The position numbers and the translations under genes were made by a program. The notes beneath the pieces are model-generated. The model was not told the origin of the DNA. It saw nothing but the letters and a program-made list of their open reading frames with translations, and made no database searches. A stretch of DNA of 16,193 nt from Actinomycetes bacterium (GTDB lineage: Bacteria; Actinomycetota; Actinomycetes; Propionibacteriales; Propionibacteriaceae): assembly GCA_029778515.1 (NCBI GenBank), contig JAKOQD010000088.1, positions 1 through 16,193 of the forward strand, given 5' to 3'. Below, one piece after another: positions 14,809 through 16,193 of the stretch (positions are counted from its first letter, which is position 1; the number at the start of each line of letters is the position of its first letter).

Positions 14809-15316
14809 CGCTGGACGGCTGCCCGCTGGGCTGGTCGTGTGCCGGACGGCCGGCCGACATCGTCTCCTGCAGCGCGGCCAGCACCTTGGCCTCGTCCAGG
14901 TCGAGCTTCTCGGCCAGGCTCTTGGCCATCGACTCGATCATCTGGCTGCCACCCGGGCCGCCGCCGTTGCCCGGCTGACCGGACGGTTCACCCGAGGGCT
15001 GGCCGGACGGCCGCCCCGACGCATCACCGGACGGCCGGCTGGCCGTCATCACCTCTTTCAGCGCAGTCTCGACCTTGGCTTCGTCGACGCCCAGCTTGGT
15101 CGCCAGGGTCTTGGCGATGGTCGCGGTGTCGAAGCCACCCCGCCCGGAACCGCCCTGGCGGCCCTGACCCTGGGCCTGACTGGAGCCACCGGACGGGGTC
15201 GCCGCGGAGTCGTCGCCGCTGGCCAGGCTCGCGGCCAGGGCACCCACACCGACCGCCGCGCCGAGGGCGATTACGAAGGCGCCCACTCCCAAACCGATCT
15301 TGGCCTTGCTGATCAT
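14795..15316 (-). CDS. secreted or membrane-anchored protein with duplicated helical motif
   Basis: 173 residues. A basic N-terminus (MISKAK) precedes one hydrophobic segment (about 8-32, LGVGAFVIALGAAVGVGALAA), a signal peptide without obvious cleavage site or an anchor. Two copies of a 31-residue motif follow, 67-97 and 130-160, identical at 18 positions (core LA-KL--DEAKV--AL-E-M-A-RP). They are joined by a Gly/Pro/Ser linker with PSGQPSGEPSGQP (103-115). The tail is also PSG-rich. I recognise the motif type from actinobacterial extracytoplasmic proteins but can name no function. The frame is open to 15520; the ATG at 15316 is chosen because GAGGAG (complement of 15321-15326) lies four bases upstream and the signal segment starts there. 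It runs against the surrounding nusA-ylxR-infB genes. Confidence 0.8.
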   Translation of the reverse strand: MISKAKIGLGVGAFVIALGAAVGVGALAASLASGDDSAATPSGGSSQAQGQGRQGGSGRGGFDTATIAKTLATKLGVDEAKVETALKEVMTASRPSGDASGRPSGQPSGEPSGQPGNGGGPGGSQMIESMAKSLAEKLDLDEAKVLAALQETMSAGRPAHDQPSGQPSSEPTK

Positions 15317-15331
15317 TGCTCTCCTCGAAGT

Positions 15332-15350
15332 TTGTCCGGAATCCAGACAA
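15332..15350. promoter_or_regulatory. candidate operator upstream of the minus-strand gene
   Basis: TTGTCCGGA-A-TCCAGACAA is a 9-1-9 inverted repeat with one mismatched pair. It ends 16 bases before the ATG at 15316, just upstream of the ribosome site, where a repressor site would act. No regulator family is recognised, and no clear -10 for this gene is seen nearby. Confidence 0.35.
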
Positions 15351-15421
15351 GCCGGTGGGCCTGTGCTGGCAGTCAGCCGAACCTTGGTGTTTCCTGTGGA
15401 AAGCGTGGTCGTGGGGATGGA

Positions 15422-15427
15422 TAGAGT
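15422..15427 (+). promoter_or_regulatory. candidate -10 of ylxR, leaderless
   Basis: TAGAGT is followed by seven bases (CGGAGCC) and then the GTG at 15435. As at proS, the predicted transcription start coincides with the start codon and no proper Shine-Dalgarno is seen. It would give ylxR a promoter of its own, needed because the upstream gene is on the other strand. No clear -35. Confidence 0.45.
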
Positions 15428-15434
15428 CGGAGCC

Positions 15435-15695
15435 GTGAGCCAACCCGTCCGCACGTGCCTCGGCTGTCGCCAGCGCGCCCACAAGGCGGAGTTGGTACGC
15501 CTGGTCTGGGACTCGACCACCGGCGCGGTGGTGATCGATGCTGGTCAGGTGCTGCCCGGACGCGGCGGCTATGTGCACCCCACGTGCGGGGACGCGCTAG
15601 CCAAGCGACGGCAACTCGGCCGCGCGCTGCGGCGTCCGGTCGACGCTGAACAGGCGGCCGCACTGCTGGCTGCGCTCACTGACTCCACCGACTGA
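15435..15695 (+). CDS. ylxR: YlxR-family RNA-binding protein (RnpM)
   Basis: Small basic protein of 86 residues from the GTG start. It shows the family features RTCLGCRQR near the N-terminus and LPGRGGYVHPTC in the middle, followed by a basic helix (ALAKRRQLGRALRRP). In Firmicutes the family was reported to bind and modulate RNase P, hence the name RnpM; the role in actinobacteria is less clear. The frame is open far upstream, and ATG at 15417 is also in frame. I prefer GTG because the product VSQPVRTCLGC matches the usual N-terminus and a TAGAGT box lies seven bases before it. It normally forms an operon with nusA and infB; here 363 bases separate it from infB. Confidence 0.9.
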   Translation: MSQPVRTCLGCRQRAHKAELVRLVWDSTTGAVVIDAGQVLPGRGGYVHPTCGDALAKRRQLGRALRRPVDAEQAAALLAALTDSTD

Positions 15696-15753
15696 TCCGC
15701 CCAGGCGGCCCAGGCCACGAGGTCGCGTTCCCGGCCACCCCACCCGCCAAACC

Positions 15754-15823
15754 AACTTCGCTCCCGAAAGCGACCCGCGCTCCCGATAATTCGGGAGCAA
15801 ACGTCCCATTCGGGAGCGAAGTT
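15754..15823. repeat. 70-bp nested palindromic repeat, copy 2
   Basis: Same orientation, length and internal spacing as the copy at 3602-3671. The 15-base outer arms (15754-15768, 15809-15823) and the 20-base inner hairpin with TAAT loop (15779-15798) are identical between copies. The 10 differences fall only in the two 10-base spacers, and GAC/GTC pairing inside them is kept. It begins 59 bases after the ylxR stop, close to the distance of copy 1 from the rlmN stop (61). Confidence 0.9.
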
Positions 15824-15860
15824 GCCTGGGGGAGGGTTGGCTGGGCTGTTGGGTCAGGCC

Positions 15861-15875
15861 GCCGCCGGGGGCGGC
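15861..15875 (+). terminator. GC hairpin after ylxR
   Basis: GCCGCC (15861-15866), loop GGG, GGCGGC (15870-15875). It lies after the 70-bp palindrome and just before the infB promoter candidate, so it may help to end ylxR transcription. Only a six-bp stem and no adjacent T-run. Confidence 0.35.
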
Positions 15876-15886
15876 GTGGGAGCCGA

Positions 15887-15917
15887 TTGAGTCTTATTGC
15901 GCTCGGCGCGATAAGCT
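15887..15917 (+). promoter_or_regulatory. candidate infB promoter
   Basis: TTGAGT (15887-15892) and TAAGCT (15912-15917) with a 19-base spacer. The predicted start near 15924 would give a leader of about 135 bases before the infB GTG. The spacer is slightly long, so this is a moderate call. Confidence 0.45.
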
Positions 15918-15976
15918 TGACGCCGCGCGTCCGCCAAGTTCAGCGGCGGACACAACCAGAAAGTGGGCTAACGCTC

Positions 15977-16022
15977 ATGACCACTCGATGAGTACCTCGA
16001 AATGAGCACTGAACAGAACTAA
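15977..16022 (+). other. three overlapping leader mini-ORFs upstream of infB
   Basis: ATG at 15977 reads MTTR and stops at 15989-15991. ATG at 15988 reads MSTSK and stops at 16003-16005. ATG at 16002 reads MSTEQN and stops at 16020-16022. Each joins the next through an ATGA overlap, and together they use all three frames. They could be a translated leader affecting infB, or chance in an A/T-richer segment. No strong ribosome site precedes the first. Confidence 0.35.
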
Positions 16023-16058
16023 CTGGTCGACGCGCCCGCGTGGACCTGAAGGAGAGTA

Positions 16059-16193
16059 GTGGCTAAGGTCCGCGTCTACGAGCTCGCCAAGGAGCTCGGA
16101 CTCGAAAGCAAGGAACTTCTGCAAACCCTCAATGACATGGGGGAATTCGTCCGGTCGGCCTCCTCGACGATTGAGGCCCCGGTGGTTCGGCGG
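16059..16193 (+). CDS. infB: translation initiation factor IF-2, N-terminal fragment (cut by the window end)
   Basis: The first 45 codons are read: (M)[20 protein letters not shown], continuing to APVVRR at the window edge. This is the IF2 N-terminal small domain that starts actinobacterial IF-2. The GTG start has AAGGAG at 16049-16054, four bases upstream. The GTPase domain lies outside the window. Position after ylxR fits the conserved nusA-ylxR-infB order. Confidence 0.94.
   Translation, partial: MAKVRVYELAKELGLESKELLQTLNDMGEFVRSASSTIEAPVVRR

Larger units (their letters stand above)
15696..16058. other. 363-base gap between ylxR and infB
   Basis: No protein gene of normal size. In order it holds the second 70-bp nested palindrome (15754-15823), a GC hairpin (15861-15875), an infB promoter candidate (15887-15917), a hairpin GTCCGCC/GGCGGAC (15929-15935 with 15945-15951), three overlapping mini-ORFs (15977-16022) and the infB ribosome site AAGGAG (16049-16054). 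The part from about 15950 to 16025 is visibly richer in A and T than its surroundings. Confidence 0.75.

Noticed and set aside
14955..15040. Repeated GGACGG/CCGGACGG words as a possible CRISPR or microsatellite
   Set aside because: They encode the PSG-repeat linker of the minus-strand protein in frame; spacing is irregular and there are no unique spacers.
15317..15520. N-terminal extension of the minus-strand exported protein
   Set aside because: It would overlap ylxR coding sequence and place the signal segment internally; the ATG at 15316 has a good ribosome site.
1..16193. tRNA, rRNA, CRISPR, transposase or phage genes
   Set aside because: None recognised by reading either strand. This was by eye, so a very divergent small RNA could be missed.

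Overview
The window is a GC-rich chromosomal segment of core, mostly housekeeping genes from an actinobacterium. Three things point there: strong G/C preference at third codon positions, frequent GTG starts, and a gene order that follows the mycobacterial chromosome (pyrH-frr-cdsA-rlmN, then dxr-rseP(rip1)-ispG-GNAT, then proS, rimP-nusA-ylxR-infB). A DtxR/IdeR-type iron box and an almost uniform TAGnnT -10 hexamer in front of transcription units fit the same group. Propionibacteriales is my guess for the order, from general impression only. No rRNA, tRNA, CRISPR array, transposase or phage gene was found.

Layout: (1) 1-143, a strong terminator of an upstream gene and the pyrH promoter region. 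(2) 144-3541, a tight plus-strand operon pyrH-frr-cdsA-rlmN (UMP kinase, ribosome recycling factor, CDP-diacylglycerol synthase, 23S/tRNA m2A methylase). (3) 3542-3719, a convergent intergenic region with a 70-bp nested palindrome. (4) 3720-4808, a minus-strand LOG-family Rossmann protein, divergent from (5) 4920-7675, dxr-rseP-small orphan ORF. (6) 7770-9748, ispG and a DUF4081/GNAT acetyltransferase. (7) 9749-10330, a REP-like repeat and a minus-strand YbaK-type aminoacyl-tRNA deacylase. (8) 10382-11180, a siderophore-interacting reductase behind a promoter whose -10 box is covered by an iron box. (9) 11181-13220, an intergenic region with a nested hairpin, then proS, apparently leaderless, and its terminator. 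(10) 13241-14778, rimP-nusA. (11) 14795-15316, a minus-strand secreted or anchored protein with a duplicated helical motif, inserted where most actinobacteria have nusA directly followed by ylxR. (12) 15435-15695, ylxR, again apparently leaderless. (13) 15696-16058, a 363-base gap with the second copy of the 70-bp palindrome, an infB promoter and a leader with three overlapping mini-ORFs. (14) 16059 to the end, the start of infB.

Functional themes are translation (frr, rlmN, proS, a trans-editing deacylase, rimP, ylxR, infB), transcription elongation (nusA), pyrimidine and phospholipid precursors (pyrH, cdsA), the MEP isoprenoid pathway (dxr, ispG), regulated intramembrane proteolysis (rseP) and iron acquisition. 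The core genes themselves are ordinary. The less expected content lies between them: two 70-bp nested palindromes of identical geometry, other nested hairpins, leaderless starts, an overlapping mini-ORF leader before infB, and a reverse-strand gene splitting the nusA operon. I saw no clearly new multi-gene system.
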